From Candidatus Methylomirabilota bacterium (GTDB lineage: Bacteria > Methylomirabilota > Methylomirabilia > Methylomirabilales > 2-02-FULL-66-22): a stretch of 7,185 bases of DNA. How positions within the stretch are numbered: the stretch's first letter is position 1; the number at the start of each line of letters is the position of its first letter. Both the position numbers and the translations under genes were made by a program. Location of the stretch: contig JACQXP010000180.1 of the NCBI GenBank assembly GCA_016208645.1, forward strand, positions 1 to 7,185, given 5' to 3'. Shown one piece after another: positions 6,839-7,185 of this stretch. The notes beneath the pieces were generated by a model. The model was not told the DNA's origin. It worked only from the letters and a program-made list of their open reading frames with translations, and made no database searches.

Positions 6839-6866
6839 TTGTAACAGAATCCCTGTCACTTGACAA
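6839..6866 (-). promoter_or_regulatory. Candidate ligA promoter with overlapping inverted repeat
   Basis: On the minus strand TTGTCA (complement of 6861-6866) is followed after 16 bases by TTACAA (complement of 6839-6844). This gives a leader of roughly 15 bases before the ATG. The -35 overlaps a perfect inverted repeat TGTCA-CT-TGACA (6854-6865), which could bind a dimeric regulator or be chance. The location and the low-GC patch in a GC-rich region support a promoter; the box matches are only moderate. Confidence 0.4.
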
Positions 6867-6954
6867 GGCAACGGGCAGGCCTACCGGCGGGGGGGGCCAT
6901 ATCGGAAGGAATCGGGCGTACGCGGCCTCCCGGAACGGCAGATCGTCAAAGACC

Positions 6955-6979
6955 GGCACGGAGACCTGTCTGCCGTGCC
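6955..6979. repeat. Inverted repeat A in the ligA upstream spacer
   Basis: GGCACGG (6955-6961) pairs with CCGTGCC (6973-6979). The inner AGAC (6962-6965) pairs with GTCT (6968-6971), leaving one unpaired G at 6972. That gives a near-perfect 11-pair stem. Its right arm is shared with repeat B, so the two folds exclude each other. Confidence 0.65.
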
Positions 6980-6991
6980 CGGCACAGGCAG
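6970..6991. repeat. Inverted repeat B, overlapping repeat A
   Basis: CTGCC (6970-6974) plus GTGCC (6975-6979) pair with GGCAC (6981-6985) and GGCAG (6987-6991), with a one-base bulge at 6986 and a very tight turn at 6980. In practice the inner pairs would open to make a loop. It competes with repeat A for bases 6973-6979. Confidence 0.6.
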
Positions 6992-6992
6992 G

Positions 6993-7017
6993 CCACCTCC
7001 TTCGGGGCCGGAGGTGG
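6993..7017. repeat. Inverted repeat C, 8-bp stem
   Basis: CCACCTCC (6993-7000) pairs exactly with GGAGGTGG (7010-7017) across a 9-base loop. No T-tract follows on either strand, so it is not an intrinsic terminator. Both arms contain a Shine-Dalgarno-like or anti-Shine-Dalgarno-like word, but no start codon is suitably placed to use it. Confidence 0.65.
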
Positions 7018-7037
7018 AGCCATGTGCGGAGCCATGT
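7014..7037. repeat. 12-bp direct repeat, two copies
   Basis: GTGGAGCCATGT (7014-7025) is followed directly by GCGGAGCCATGT (7026-7037), 11 of 12 bases identical. It directly follows inverted repeat C. Confidence 0.65.
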
Positions 7038-7107
7038 CATCGGGTGGGGCCCGCGAGGGATCTTCGGCGGGCACGAGGCCGAGATGCGAGAGAATCCGGC
7101 GGTTGAC

Positions 7108-7136
7108 TTGACAGCCACAAGCATCTTGGATACCGT
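7108..7136 (+). promoter_or_regulatory. Candidate promoter of a divergent plus-strand gene
   Basis: TTGACA (7108-7113), a full consensus -35, is followed after exactly 17 bases by TACCGT (7131-7136), a partial -10 that keeps the key first TA and last T. It lies about 45 bases before the GTG at 7181. The 8-mer ACTTGACA that contains the -35 also occurs at 6858-6865 near the ligA promoter. Confidence 0.45.
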
Positions 7137-7180
7137 CTCTGCCAATCCGCCATCGAAGCCCATCTCCCAGAGGAATCGCT

Positions 7181-7185
7181 GTGAA
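7181..7185 (+). CDS. Possible start of a divergent gene running off the window
   Basis: Only GTG and two more bases are in view, so nothing can be said about the product. The case for a start is contextual. AGAGGAA at 7169-7175 is a good ribosome site 5 bases before GTG, and a promoter-like pair (7108-7136) lies at a normal distance upstream. The opposite orientation to ligA would explain the long intergenic region. Confidence 0.35.

Larger units (their letters stand above)
6867..7107. other. Long structured intergenic spacer
   Basis: About 240 bases between the two divergent candidate promoters, with no convincing gene on either strand. It holds the 8-bp palindrome GCGTACGC (6916-6923), three inverted repeats (6955-7017) and a 12-bp direct duplication (7014-7037). 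The reading frames here are rich in proline, arginine and glycine and look like GC-driven open frames. Confidence 0.55.

Noticed and set aside
6994..7002. CACCTCCTT resembles the 3' end of 16S rRNA
   Set aside because: Only nine bases match and no other rRNA sequence adjoins. The word is one arm of inverted repeat C.
6860..7111. 83-codon plus-strand frame in the spacer
   Set aside because: Low-complexity Gly/Arg/Ala-rich product with no domain, no ribosome site, and overlap with the hairpin cluster. It looks like an open frame caused by high GC.
6819..7163. 115-codon in-frame extension of ligA up to 7163
   Set aside because: It contains no ligase family sequence, crosses the candidate promoter and would bypass a well-placed ribosome site. 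The product from 6818 has the normal LigA length.

Overview
The window is GC-rich bacterial chromosome with five complete genes, all on the minus strand and closely packed. In order of transcription (right to left) they are ligA, a secreted SH3-like protein of unknown function, an M48/Ste24-type membrane metalloprotease, an isoaspartyl peptidase/L-asparaginase, and a protein of the B12-binding radical SAM family that has lost its iron-sulfur cluster motif. The predicted signal peptide and the style of gene packing fit a high-GC, probably diderm and perhaps uncultivated bacterium, for example a Methylomirabilota/Rokubacteria- or Acidobacteria-like lineage. That placement is inference with low confidence, because no taxonomic marker is present.

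Layout. 6819-7180 is a structured intergenic region between ligA and a probable divergent gene whose GTG start lies at the right edge (7181). It carries candidate promoters in both directions and a cluster of overlapping inverted repeats. 4809-6818 is ligA, complete and with all the usual motifs. 4634-4808 is intergenic, with a palindrome next to the ligA stop, an 8-bp CGG-punctuated tandem repeat and a weak candidate promoter. 3677-4633 is the SH3-like exported protein. 3552-3676 is a second intergenic region with a related CGG-rich inverted repeat and two tiny overlapping reading frames that run into the protease start. 2274-3551 (protease), 1373-2251 (isoaspartyl peptidase) and 16-1344 (radical SAM-like protein) are separated by only 22 and 28 bases and are likely one operon.

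How the genes fit together. ligA is a replication and repair gene with its own promoter. The protease and the isoaspartyl peptidase both suggest protein quality control or turnover: membrane proteolysis, then hydrolysis of isoaspartyl peptides. The last gene belongs to a family that normally does cobalamin-dependent radical chemistry. Here the three cluster cysteines are absent and a proline-rich GPxPR repeat occupies their place without breaking the frame. I see no mobile element, CRISPR array, RNA gene or recognisable defence system. The best candidates for something new are the cysteine-less radical SAM-like protein and the structured spacer at 6955-7037.
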